The notes under the pieces: generated by a model
Database searches by the model: none
What the model was told of the DNA's origin: nothing
The model's input: only the letters and a program-made list of their open reading frames with translations
Translations under genes and position numbers: made by a program
DNA from: Hofstenia miamia
Taxonomy: Eukaryota; Xenacoelomorpha; Acoela
Direction of reading: 5' to 3'
DNA length: 64,000 bases
NCBI GenBank assembly: GCA_004352715.1
Contig: SCFE01000006.1
Coordinates: 2,608,585-2,672,584, forward strand
Part shown: in pieces, positions 47,800 to 59,559 of the stretch
Layout of the letters: the number at the start of each line of letters is the position of its first letter
How positions within the stretch are numbered: position 1 is the first letter of the stretch

Positions 47800-49905
47800 A
47801 TACAGTATATATAAATTTGAAAAGGGAAAGATTAACAGTGAAAAACAAGGCTATTTAGTTTAAAAAAATAGCAATGCTTTGGTAAGCTTTGAAAGAGTAG
47901 GTTGCATTTAGTATATGTTATAAAAATATAATTGACAGTGCAACCGATGCAAATACAGGAGCAAAAAATTCGATCTTCCACTAAAATTTGAAGCTTTGGA
48001 GAGCTTAAAATATTAACTAGAATCAGGACCAGTCCAAAAATTACTTAATTTCTTCTATTAGATTGTGCATGAGCCCAAAAATAGTTTCAAAATTTTTGAA
48101 ATTCTTTATAAACCAGTATAAATATTAGTTGACACTTGACGACAATTACATAAATGACCTTTTACAGATGAAGTAAATTATTTTTGTATGCTTAAATTAA
48201 ACTAATTGAGTTGCAACTTGACGCTAAAAATAGTTTTACAAAGAAACAATACTTCATTTAAAGGGTGGAAAAAGATGAGGAAATAGACTACTAGTAGATA
48301 ATGAGCTAACAAAAACAAATACATTAAGCAAAATAAAGAAACACTTTTCAAATATATATTGAATGAATCATTCTATTTTTAATTACTATCCTTGTAGTAA
48401 AAGGAGAAAAGAGTGATTGTTTCAAATAAAATAATTAGCATGTGTGTGAATTTAATATACTAGGGTTGGTATGCTAATACAAGGTCTTTTAAATACCATC
48501 TTACGTAGTGATTAAAACACATGCCTTTGTATATTGTATTTTATTATCTTAAACAGGAAAATTTTTTGATAATTCTGCTTTTGATAAAAAAGGCCTTTTC
48601 AAAAGACTGTTGTTAACATGAGTTGGTTAAAAATATTTGTTCAGATTGAATGAGATGAAAACCATTTCTCGAAAAAGTCGTTAAAAGAGCGTCTTTCCCC
48701 AAAACCAAATGACTTGCAATGCAAGCAATGACTACATTTTGGGTTTTTGAATTGATATGATAGTACGGATACTGAAGGAGGAAACTTGAAAAGTAAACTG
48801 TTTCACAGTATTGCTACAACAAATGCTAAACGAAAAAACATTTCTGGTATGGTATGAGTTGCAAATATGCAAAAGATTTATATAAGAGTTTTTGGCCTTG
48901 GCAATACAAAAAATAAATATCTGTGAGATTTTTTTAAGGCACACGATTGAATGACGACTTAATTCAAAATGAATTTAGTCAAAATATATACTTTAACCGC
49001 AAAACATATCATGCATGTGAAATGTCCTTGAGATTTATGAAACAAAGACTTCACATCAATAAGTGAATGCCGACTGAAAATCCACAGGTATATAAAGTTG
49101 ATTTGTTAAAATTTTATTTAATGTTCGCACTTGATATATTTGAATATAATATACGCCTATGACCTAGTTTATAAGGGTTAATAACAACATTTTTTGCAAC
49201 CAATGTGCAAACTCCCAATTTATGGTTTCATGCTATATTGCATAGTAAGCTGAAAATAGAAAATGAGGGAAAGAATTTTTCCTCATACTTCTGCAGTTTC
49301 ACCTCAATTGAGAAATATAAACCCAATCAAACAGACATCGGACTTCAATCAAAGATTCAGCAATTCCCCCGGCCATCAACTTACTGAAAGTCAACGAAGC
49401 GTTATACATCAAAGTCTGACGACCGCTTACAATCAATCTACGCACGTCAATCCCTAAGCATTGAATTTTTTAGTAAACTTATTAAAATAGTTCAGCTTTA
49501 CCTGAACCACAGAAATAATATTATTTCAATAATTATCTTTTTTCTGTTTATACTGAAAACATGTTTGTGGTGTAGAAAAATCATGCGCATGATCAGATGA
49601 TTTTTATCTACATCTATATATAATTTTTAAGAGTGCGCAACTTTCTAACATCCATAAAACATGGTGTTGCAGATATATTTCTGAACATTGTTGGGGTAGT
49701 GTAGGTTTTCGTCTAAAACATGACATGCATTTATAAATATGATTCATCCATTAATGGGGGAACAAGAACGGTATTAGGGTCTAATTACACAGAGGGTTCC
49801 TTCTGAACTTTCGAAATCAGATATCGTTCACTATGCACTGCTTCTCAATACATACGTAAAGGGAAGGTCTCATGTGCATGTATGTATTGAAATATTCAAT
49901 AGCAT
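47800..49905. other. non-coding stretch
   Basis: No supported gene. Overlapping ORFs at 49205-49457 have more balanced composition than their surroundings (Ser/Gln/Asn/Pro-rich), but no domain or convincing splice site. Confidence 0.35.
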
Positions 49906-49909
49906 ATCA

Positions 49910-49910
<1 letters not shown>

Positions 49911-49943
<33 letters not shown>

Positions 49944-49952
49944 ATATATATA
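49911..49952. repeat. (TA)n microsatellite with GTGT interruption
   Basis: It borders the 130-bp segment duplicated at 58678-58807; a similar TA tract precedes the other copy. Confidence 0.93.
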
Positions 49953-50080
49953 GAATATTAAAAACAATATTCACTTGAGTCAGTAAAAATTTAAATGGAA
50001 TCCAATGTAGTCAGAATGCGCAAAACATAATACAACCAGGTTTACTTTGTGTATCCCAGAGTTTTGTACTCAAATTCTAT
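49951..50080. repeat. 130-bp segment duplicated 8.7 kb away, copy 1
   Basis: Starts TAGAATATTAAAAACAATAT and ends CTCAAATTCTAT. It is repeated base for base at 58678-58807, where the copy ends at an N. Confidence 0.92.
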
Positions 50081-50084
50081 CAGC

Positions 50085-50920
50085 TAGCTTCCTTGGAGAG
50101 AAAATTTAGTAAATGAAACTACTTTTCAGTTAGTTTTAGCGGATATTTGCAGTGTGAGTCGCAAATTTCAACATTTTAATATTTTGTACTCGAGAATCAA
50201 ATAGGCCTATTAATATAATCTCGCTCCGTAAATTGTAGTTGCTCTACAAAAATTGACTATATAATTCGCACAATCATGTGTATTCTGTACATTTGACTGA
50301 TGTCGTTGGTGAGTCAAACGGCTGAAGTTAGACACTAAACAATCTTGCCTATTTTGAGAGAGTGCATCTATCAAGGCAACATTGTTATCAATATGTAAAG
50401 GGCAGTTTGGTCGTGCCATACGATTAGTAGTTTTACTAGTCAAAATTGTGGTTTTGTATTCTTCCGTCTATTAGTCAAAAACGATTTCCGAATAGAAATT
50501 GCGTAAACTGCATTGCATCTATACATTGTACATGTGCATCTACTACTAATTGGGTTGCTGTAATTACATTTCAAATATAGGCGTCAGGAAAACATTGTGA
50601 CGATACCATAGCGTTTTGAATATGTAGTTAAGTGATCATTCATAAACAATTGCATGGGTAGAGAATATTTATCCTAATCCGCAAAGTAAATCTTCATAAT
50701 TATTCGTAATCGAAACAGCATTTGAACCAGCTGTCTTCAACAATATCCAGTTAAAAACACGCTAAAGAATTTTGGAGAATTAGTTTATTTGGGCCCATCT
50801 TAATGGCCACAATCTTAATTAAATTGTGTATTTATTATTGATAATTAAGCTGAAAAGAGCAGTGTTATTCAAAATATAATTTTGATTTTCTTATAAATTA
50901 CAAAAAGTTTACTATTGGGG
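50085..50920. other. non-coding stretch
   Basis: No supported gene or repeat. Confidence 0.35.
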
Positions 50921-50928
50921 AGAGGGGC

Positions 50929-51015
50929 GGGGGTGCAACACGGTTAGGCAAAAGACTAATAGTCATTTTCAAATAGAACAATTTCTATTTCAAAATTTGA
51001 CTAATCGTAAACCGC
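50929..51015. mobile_element. foldback element GGGTGCCACACGATTAG family, diverged copy
   Basis: GGGGGTGCAACACGGTTAG, AAAAGACTAATAGTC, an AT-rich centre, and TTTGACTAATCGTAAACCGC follow the layout of the 77-bp palindrome at 51657-51733 but with a longer, diverged middle. Confidence 0.5.
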
Positions 51016-51028
51016 AAAAGTCACTTTT

Positions 51029-51080
51029 GTGTGGTGCCACAGCCACACAGTTAGTCTTTTGACTATAGTAAAAAAATAAG
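51029..51080. mobile_element. foldback element, half copy
   Basis: GTGGTGCCAC, ACACAGTTAGTCTTTTGACT and ATAGTAAAAAAA match one arm of the palindrome at 51657-51733; the second arm is absent. Confidence 0.5.
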
Positions 51081-51084
51081 TCTT

Positions 51085-51650
51085 TTATCAAAACGAGATA
51101 TAAAAAATAAATTTTGCAACAAAGAAGAAATATCTATAGCGACTGTCTAATCTGACTTTCGTATAGTCCAATTGTGCATTTATTATTGAATGGTATTTGC
51201 TAATTTCAGTTGCTAGTTCACATTGAATTTCTATCGCACAATTTTCTTTATTCCTCCAGCAAATTATGTCACTATTGCCAGTTGTTTTGATTATTGTATA
51301 ATAAATTTTGTGACAGAGATTTATTGGCAAAATAAAACGGAAGAAATTCTATTAATAGATTTATTTGTCATTTTTTTGAGATGTATTCTTATTGTTCAAG
51401 CGTAGAGTGTTGATAGTGCTAAAAGTGAAACCAAAGTGTGTAGATGATTATTTTTGCTATTTTCATTTTAGTTTTTGCATTTCAAGAGAAAATTGTGCTC
51501 CCACTTGAACTCATGTCAATGCTACTCAGTTGACTTATTTGAAATGATTAGTAAAGTCAAAGTGTACTTCTGCCTTAAAAGTATTCAATCTATAAACAAC
51601 GTTGTTAACCAAGTCTGTTTACAAATTTGCTCCTCTGACGAACCTTAAAT
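51085..51650. other. non-coding stretch
   Basis: No supported gene between the foldback copies; short ORFs only. Confidence 0.35.
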
Positions 51651-51656
51651 AAAGGG

Positions 51657-51733
51657 GGTGCCACACGATTAGTCTTTTGACTAAAGTCAAAAAACTTTTT
51701 TGACTATAGTCAAAAGACTAATCGTGTGGCACC
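51657..51733. mobile_element. 77-bp near-perfect palindrome (foldback MITE)
   Basis: Two 37-bp arms (left starts GGTGCCACACGATTAGTCTT, then TTGACTAAAGTCAAAAA) flank a 3-base centre. The right arm is the inverse of the left with one mismatch (TATAG for TAAAG). Each arm also contains its own small stem (TAGTC-TTTT-GACTA). No target duplication was identified. Confidence 0.85.
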
Positions 51734-51764
51734 TTCATTAAGAACTCTAAAATTACAGTGACCC

Positions 51765-51885
51765 ATATATATATATATATATATATANNNNNNNNNNNNN
51801 NNNNNNNNNNNNNNNNNNNNNNNNNNNNNNNNNNNNNNNNNNNNNNNNNNNNNNNNNNNNNTATATATATATATATATATATATA
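51765..51885. repeat. (TA)n microsatellite with assembly gap
   Basis: TA on both sides of an N run at 51788-51861; a short ATAGATAGATAGATA tract follows at about 51895. Confidence 0.95.
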
Positions 51886-51909
51886 CAGTATACATAGATA
51901 GATAGATAA

Positions 51910-53775
51910 AATTTACAATCAATAGCAGGTACGCTTTGCCAAGCACCGCTCTCATGAACTGCCTGACCAAGCAATCGTTGCAAGTTGCAAGGTAAACATA
52001 AACGTATCACTACCAATACAACAGGCGGACAACTCAGAAGTACCACTTTTGAATAGTATATACAAGAAATTATTTTTAGGTACACTCCTTCAAAAAAAAT
52101 TTGAAATTTTTTGTTCAAAACACTAAATGAAACTTAAAACGATTATAGTGTGCAAATTAGTAATAAAAGTAAGCTTATAAATGCAGGCATACATGAAAAA
52201 ATTATTCTAATAGACATTAATGAAAAACTAAAAATTGTTCAGTTTATCTAGCAACGTTTGCCTTTCTTCGATCACAAGGGTAATGGAAGTAAAATACGCT
52301 GTTGAGTAGGGTTAACTGTCTTCATGTGGTATCTTCATTTGTGTGAGCATAAAAATGTTTCATAATCGAAAATATATGCGCAATGTTAAGAAAATGTTAG
52401 TGATTTATTAGATATTTGCAATTGGATATTTTCAAAAAACATTGTTTCAAAAGACGAACTATCGGTTAATTTCATTACAAATCGCTTCTATTTTCGAACT
52501 TGTATTGCTTATTGGGAGAAAAAACTAATAGGAGTCAGACAGTTCTTGTAAAAGTGAGCTGAGAAAATATATTTGCACATATGATTGCAGATTAATTTAT
52601 CATATTAAAATATAAATCGGGGGATTCATATAAAATATGCTTCTAATAGTTCTTGTCACTTGCAGGATTGATAGATGATAAGCAATTATGAATTTAAAAA
52701 TTATTTAAATAAAACAAATTGTCATCAACTATGAATTTCTGATAAAAATTAATCCTAAGTCTATTCGAGACGAAAATCACTTATTGAGACCCGAAGCCTT
52801 TATAATAAAGAACAATATGTAAATAAAGCCAGCCTTTCATATTTCAAATGTAAAATATATTATGCATAATATGAAAAATCATATTAAAAATCAATATTGT
52901 ATATTATTTTAAATTTGCAATCTGTTTGACTTTTGTGAAATTTACTAAGCTCGCTCTCTGAAAAACATAATAAAAAACCTTCTGTAACGATGGCAAATAC
53001 TTATTATTTAAAAATCTTATTTTATTAGTTAAAAAGCGCTAAAAATTGAGTAATCCTTTCTGCGTCTTCTTAAATTTCTTGTGCCACTAATGACAGTAAT
53101 ACTATTATATCCTGTTCATTTGCAAAACAATCTTGAAAATAGAAAACAAAAACAAAACGTAACGTGAGATATTGCAAACAAACGCTTTATTGTGTGCACT
53201 GTATCAGTTGGAAAAAAAATGCGACAATGGAATTTAATTAATTTAACATATTTCTCACTGTATTTCTCAAAAAAATTCTGAACCAAATACATAGAATTAG
53301 CATAATCAATTTTCACAATAATTGTAAATTTTTGCAAATGTCATGAAAAGTGTACAATACTTTAATAAAATTGGACTCAATGATTAAATTCTTTAGAAAT
53401 TGACAACATAGACTATAAATTTCATAACACAAAAACCAGTCAAAAACATCTTTCTTTTAAAATCTTGGAAATATATTATTTTATTGGCCATGACTTGCCC
53501 TAGTTATAAGGACGAAATACCGCGGCAATGTTTCGTGTATTGTTCTTTGTTGGTAATCTTTTTACAACATTGTGCAGCGTTCATCTCTACATCAAACCTT
53601 GAATATTTCATAATAGAATTATAAAATTCAACATTAAACAATAGTAATATAAATGTAATAAATAATAACTTTTTAAATATATTACTCTGAAATCGGCTTC
53701 AATACTTAAATCAGAACACTTTATAAATGCCCATTTGCAAAGGTCGACAAAACCTTGAAAAAATATATTTAGTGA
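51910..53775. other. non-coding stretch
   Basis: No supported gene or repeat. Confidence 0.35.
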
Positions 53776-53781
53776 TCATAA

Positions 53782-53892
53782 ATGGGCCGAAAATGGGACG
53801 AATTGGCATTAATTTAAATGAGCCAGGCCTGATTTGCATCGTACCTAAGGCTTTTTAAAGGGGTTTGAGTGGGCCTTAACTTTTTGGCCCAT
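53782..53892. repeat. short inverted-repeat unit (ATGGGCCRAAAA)
   Basis: ATGGGCCGAAAATGGG at the left and CTTTTTGGCCCAT at the right form a roughly 12-bp terminal inverted repeat around a segment richer in GC than its surroundings (AGCCAGGCCTGATTTGCATC). It may be a small MITE. Confidence 0.4.
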
Positions 53893-53899
53893 ATCCATC

Positions 53900-56800
53900 T
53901 CTTACGCTACTCCATCTTACAAATAATTTGTAAGACTAGCTTAAATGAAAATAGCCTAAAAATTTGAGTAATAAATAATAGCACCCACTCTCAAATATTT
54001 GCCTAAGCAACTACGTGTATGTATATAATCAAATATGAACTATAAATTGAGAAATGCAACTCATGCAATGCTAAGAGGTCTAAAATCAGAAATTTAAATG
54101 CACGTACTAGAACTGATTTATTAAAATACCATCTCTAGTTATTTACAGGCGCTATGCAGTAGGGCAGACTGATTATTTAAATAAATCTAACATAAAAATA
54201 GAAACATGATCAAGCATTTGAAAACAGCAGTAGTCAAGAGAAAAGCTAATTAAAAATTAAAATATGAATGATCCATTTCCACTATAATGAATGCTTTCCT
54301 CATACTAATCCCACTGTCCAATCAAAAATGAAGGCAAAAATTTTGTATGATATAATGCATGAATCATTCGGCTTCAAAATAGCCGCGAACGTCAGTAGAA
54401 ATTAAACATTGATAAAGCAAGTGAACACTAATTAGGTACAATGTAAATCTATATTATTCTTCCGAAACTAGTGCATTATTTCAAATTTTGACTAATGCAT
54501 GAAACATAATCGCGTATTGTATCAAAATCTTTTATGTTCACTTGAAATGTCTTCAGAAATCTCAATTACAGATACACCGTCCCGCTGGATACTCCGACAT
54601 TAGCATGCAATATGAAAATTTTTATAGAGAGGGAAGGGAAGTACACCTTAATTTTAAAAAATTATTCTATTAAGCCTCAATGCAGTATATTTATATACTA
54701 ATTAAAATAATGTATATCTAGTATTTATATTTCAAAAACTTAGTAAGTTAAAACTTTATTTTGTAATTACTATCTCTTAAGTTCACAATGTGGATGGAGT
54801 TTCATCTTCCCCTTTCCTCCTAGCTACATCGATGACTAAGACCATTTCTTATACACGTATTAAAATATTGTTCATCCACAAAATAATTGTTGCATTGTTT
54901 TTAATAGAGTAATTGCAGGTTTAAAATGTTGGTAAATCGATTATTTAACGTTGCAAACTTTTAATAGTGGTTTTTTCTATTTTTTGCAAGAACAACAAAA
55001 GAAAAAGGCAACATAAGTGGAAAATAGAATATAAACAAATATCTTTAACATATGCATAGATTACACATTTGGTCGCAAGAGTTTTGTTTTATTTGTGACG
55101 ATTTATTGCTTATTCTTACATACAACTAGAATAAAATTGTCAAATATCGTGTAATTTCTAAAATTAAATTTGTAGGGGATTCCAACTGCAGATCTTCCAC
55201 GTGGACTAACATCTTGTTCAAATATAATATAAAGAAACATCAACCATTTAGAAAACGATGAGCTTTTCAATTGTACAGAAGAAAATTTCAATTACATTTC
55301 CTTTCGGAAACATATTTAGCGTAATTAGAACCAAAATCCTAAAAGAAATTTGAAATGTCGGTAATAGAAGCACTAAGTGAGTGATGTGGGGGCGGAAATG
55401 CAACCTTAACTCGTGACTTATGTTACAGTTAGGGTGAAAAGGCCGCTAGTGGCTCTTTAAAAATCCTCAGCAAAATATTTTTGTTTTACCTTTTCAGTTC
55501 CTCACAGTGCATTTTTTAAATACATTATTGTTACATATTGCATCTAAATCCCACCAAATTGCATGACAATTTTGAGTGATGTCATTAACTTATGCCATAT
55601 GAGCAGGTCTTTTGGCGACGAGACCATAAAACAAAGATTTTGATCAATAATTTGTCGTAATTAATTGTATCTTCATCTAAGTTAAATGTGGACACAATGT
55701 TAAAAGAAGAGATTATTAAATTTATGTTCATTAGACTGTTTTATGATAGTCAATATCATACGTATGATTATTTAATAGTTTTTATATTTTATATGGCGAA
55801 ACTAAAATTTATTTTAGGTAGATAAAAATTAAATTGTAATCTAAAATTTGAAATAAATGGTATCACTGGTGTATGTAATAATTGGAGCTCAAAGATTGGC
55901 AAAAAAATCTTAAATTACACCAGTGAAATTAATAGCAAAATGCAAAAAGCTTTTATATTAACTTTAATACAATTTGTACTTGAAGTTAAATTACTTTTAG
56001 ATTAAATTGTTTTAAAATGCAGAACCTAGTTTCCGGTTGAGAAACTTTTCCATTTGGTAAATATTCATTTATTACTACGTTTGAAATAGTATTCACAAAT
56101 ATAACAAAATTGCACTCTACTGCTTCAAAAAGCATAAAAAAATGAACTTTAAAAATTCAAAACGGGTAAATCAAGCATAAATATCAAGATTTAACGCATG
56201 AATTTCTTCTGGACTGATTCATAAGGTTAGGTCTACACATTTTAAAATAATGGCAAAACATGGATTATTTTTTTGAGATGAAAGAAAAATTTTTAAAAAA
56301 TGTAAAAAATTTGCAGGATAAATATTATCATTGAAAATATTTAGTCATGACGAAATCATCACACCCATGGGATGAAATCAAGCTTTGTCTTCATGTATCA
56401 ATAGATTCGTTGAACATTCATAACAAATTTAGAGGTGGGGTTAGGGCAAAATATAACATACTTATTCCATCTCTGATTTATGAAAATTCTTAATTAACTA
56501 TATATCAATCAATATCAAGAAGAGATTAAGAATAGTTAGCATTTCAATTACAACAGGGATTTGTAGGTATATCAGATATGCCGCAAACATTCACTTCGTG
56601 GGTAGATTGGATTACAAACTCTAATCGATTTCAAAAATAGCAACAACGCTGAGATTCCGCACATTAATATAAACATGGAACAACTGCAAGTATTCTTTGG
56701 AATACCATTCTTTTGTCAAAGCATTGAATATTTTATATATCAATGAAATGGGTTGCAATGATCGAGATACAATTTGAAAATTCTTTTATGCATATTAACC
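53900..56800. other. non-coding stretch
   Basis: No supported gene or repeat in about 2.9 kb. Confidence 0.35.
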
Positions 56801-56814
56801 TTCAACACCCTGGG

Positions 56815-57210
56815 GATTTTTTAAAAAATTTCATGATCCTATAAAAAATGGGGGCCCGCGACCTCTGACATTGCGCACGGCACGCCTCAATTGGTTTGGA
56901 ATATCTTTGCACATATCAAGAAACAGTCAAAGTTTTTTGTTGCCTCCAGGGGCTCAAAAACTTCTAAATACATTAACACTAAGTATGGAGAGCATTTTGA
57001 TCTTTTTCAAAAATTCGAAAATTTCAAAGAAAACTTATTAATCTATTCAACAATCTCTGCCACAACAACATTGCATTAATGCATGTTCCCCAATAAACCT
57101 ACCCATGCCCCAAGATTTTCAAATTTGGAAATAGGCTTGGAGAAAATTCGTTGTAAATGTGGAAAAACGGTTTGTCCTTTAAAACGGACGCTAGCCTGTT
57201 TAAGGATAAA
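56815..57210 (-). repeat. interspersed family R, copy F
   Basis: In reverse: TTTTAAAGGACAAACCGTTT, TTCCACATTTACAACGAATT, TTCTCCAAGCCTATTTCCAA, then CTCCATACTTAGTGTTAATG in the middle, AGGCAACAAAAAACTTTGAC and TTGAGGCGTGCCGTGCGCAA with TGTCAGAGGTCGCGGG. It lacks the 3' block. The plus-strand 62-codon ORF at 56891-57079 lies inside and is not considered coding. Confidence 0.65.
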
Positions 57211-57599
57211 TTGATGAACGTGCTTTAACAGTTGACAGGAAATGGTTGGTTGGCCTGATTCTTCAAATATAATAGCTTTCTTACATTGTTACAATGATAT
57301 GGGAAAATGTTTTGTAATAAAGTAAATATCAGTGATTCGCCTTGCACACGCATCTAACATTTTTAGAACCAAAAAACGAAAAAATAAGGTAATACATTCC
57401 ATGAATAGAATGTGTCAATGACTGCCAAAGAAATTTGTTTAGTGAGAAAACTGATATACCAGATGTCTTCAATACTCACAAACAGACCTTAACTTTCTAG
57501 ATTACAAAAGAATATTCTCACTAGGCCCTAAACACGTCCTAATGCTGAAACTGTTCTCGTACTAACCATATTTCCAAAAGAGATTTTTCAAAATCTGTG

Positions 57600-58115
57600 A
57601 TGACTTCAACAAAAAAATTTTAAACGATTACAACTCACCAACTAATAGAGATATTTAAAAAAAACATCACAAGATGAAGTATTGTCTCCTCTTTCTTTTT
57701 TTTCTGAAATTCGCGACTTGGTTCTCTCCCTGCGCGACAACCTCTGACTTTGCGCACTGAAGGCGTGGACGGAACTCACCACAGAGACTGTCTTAAAAAA
57801 AACAAAATACTTTAGGGTAGTTGTTGTTCCCATTGGGATAGACCGCCTCATTATCTGAACACTAGGTATGGAAATAATTTGAATATTTTTGCAAAAATCG
57901 GTTTTCTCAAAGGAAAAAATTCTCATTTGCATCTAATTCAGGCATAAGTACATGTTTTAGTTTTAGCACATATCTTCATCATTGCATGAGCGGGACCTAC
58001 TCCATATATGTGTCCATGTAAATACCTTTCAATACTTCTTAACAGGCTTGGATGAAATTTTCAAAATGCGGACAAATAGGTTTGTTACGTAAAAGTAACG
58101 CTAGTTGAAATAAGG
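57600..58115 (-). repeat. interspersed family R, copy G (most complete)
   Basis: In reverse it has all three blocks: CGTTACTTTTACGTAACAAA, TTTGTCCGCATTTTGAAAAT, ATCCAAGCCTGTTAAGAAGT, TGGACACATATATGGAGTAG, CTCATGCAATGATGAAG; then TTTCCATACCTAGTGTTCAG, CCCAATGGGAACAACAACTA, GTCCACGCCTTCAGTGCGCA with AAGTCAGAGG; then GGAGACAATACTTCATCTTG, TGATG and TCTCTATTAGTTGGTGAGTT. About 515 bp. The 96-codon ORF across it is not conserved in other copies. Confidence 0.72.
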
Positions 58116-58119
58116 TTAA

Positions 58120-58640
58120 TAAGATTTGGTACCTTACATCAAATGTAATGTTGCATATTTGTACACCGAGCTTGGATAGTAAAAGCTCAGAACAAGTTTG
58201 AAGTATTTTATTCTTCAACAATAATTTAAATGTAGTAAACTATGCAAAGCATTCTGCTATTTTCTTGGTAATGAACTTCTGTTTTGAATAAACAAAAGCT
58301 ACTTTTCTCGGCCGAGTCAAAGATTTCGATTGCTTCTTTTTGAAGGCTTCATACTCAGCTCTTTGCGGTATATTACTCAATGGTTGCATTTTATTGATAG
58401 CCAATGCATGTTACTGAAGAGATTTAATTTGTTATCTATACTAGTCTATTATAATATACCGACAGGAAAAATAATTTTCATTTATTTGAACATTTTGAAT
58501 TTATTTTGTACATTTATACAGGGTAGCAAAGTTATATAGTTTACTCTAAGGAGAAAACAAAGTCTAAATATATTTGTAACGCGAGTTAGGGTTCCAACTC
58601 AACTCGAAGTGGTCTAGAATGTAAGACGTCAACTCGCAGG
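58120..58640. other. non-coding stretch
   Basis: No supported gene. A segment near 58575-58645 is richer in CpG (GCGAGTTAGGG ... CAACTCGCAGGGCCC), with a loose inverted relation between its ends. Confidence 0.35.
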
Positions 58641-58645
58641 GCCCT

Positions 58646-58646
58646 A

Positions 58647-58679
<33 letters not shown>

Positions 58680-58808
58680 GAATATTAAAAACAATATTCA
58701 CTTGAGTCAGTAAAAATTTAAATGGAATCCAATGTAGTCAGAATGCGCAAAACATAATACAACCAGGTTTACTTTGTGTATCCCAGAGTTTTGTACTCAA
58801 ATTCTATN

Positions 58809-58850
<42 letters not shown>

Positions 58851-58860
58851 CATATAATTT
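58646..58860. repeat. (TA)n tracts around a duplicated 130-bp segment and a single N
   Basis: TA run, then bases 58678-58807 identical to 49951-50080, then N at 58808 and another TA run to about 58853. This looks like an assembly join inside TA repeats. Confidence 0.9.
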
Positions 58861-58864
58861 GATA

Positions 58865-59380
58865 ATATTATATAGGTATACCAGCCCGTAAGGGCAATTA
58901 GCGATAGAATTCATCTTCATTGAATGGTAATTTCCACATCCACACGCACCCAAAGAAATGTTAAGGCTGGTAAAGCAGGTACCACTAATACGCTACTAAT
59001 ATATACTAATACATATATATATATATTCATTGTAAGACAACAAGAAATATTACATGTTTGGAGCGTCTCCACTCATCGGCAGTACAAAATAATAAAAATA
59101 ATAATTGTGGCAAATACACACTTATAAAATTGTAATTCGTAAACCTTATACGATGTTTAGCTTTTCACTCAATGTGCAGGAGCATACATGTTGACAAAAT
59201 CAAAATATTATCTGTATCAAAAAAGTCATAGCCGGCTGGTAGGACAAATTTATTGGCAATGCTAGTTGGTGGCCAAAAATTTAAAATTCCGACAGTTATT
59301 TGATGGTAACGGACATTAATCGGCCATTTAGTCTGCTGTATATGGATGTAGTTAAATTGTAATATAGCAACAATACAATA
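58865..59380. other. non-coding stretch
   Basis: No supported gene or repeat beyond a short TA tract near 59012-59025. Confidence 0.35.
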
Positions 59381-59386
59381 AATAAA

Positions 59387-59554
59387 ACTTAAATTCGATG
59401 TTATGGAAGTAATTTACTACTTATATTACTAAAAATAATATGAAGACATTAAACAACGTTGTTTGCTTCAACTTAAATTCGATGTTATGGAAGTAATTTA
59501 CTACTTATATTACTAAAAATAATATGAAGACATTAAACAACGTTGTTTGCTTCA
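59387..59554. repeat. tandem repeat, 2 x 84 bp
   Basis: The unit runs from ACTTAAATTCGATGTTATGG to AAACAACGTTGTTTGCTTCA and is repeated immediately (59387-59470, 59471-59554) with no mismatch seen. AAACAACGTTGTTT within it is a perfect 14-bp palindrome. Confidence 0.95.
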
Positions 59555-59559
59555 AAACT

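Noticed and set aside
49205-49457. Ser/Gln/Asn/Pro-rich ORFs that resemble a C-terminal exon
   Set aside because: No convincing splice acceptor in the right frame and no recognisable family; left as a note only.
51641-51741. TTAA on both sides of the 77-bp palindrome as a piggyBac-type target duplication
   Set aside because: Distances from the palindrome ends are unequal (left about 7-8 bp, right 4 bp) and TTAA is common in AT-rich DNA.
51710-52118. ORFs spanning 51788-51861
   Set aside because: They run through the N gap and translated TA repeats.
57642-57932. 96-codon ORF on the minus strand
   Set aside because: It lies inside repeat family R and is not conserved as a frame in the other copies.
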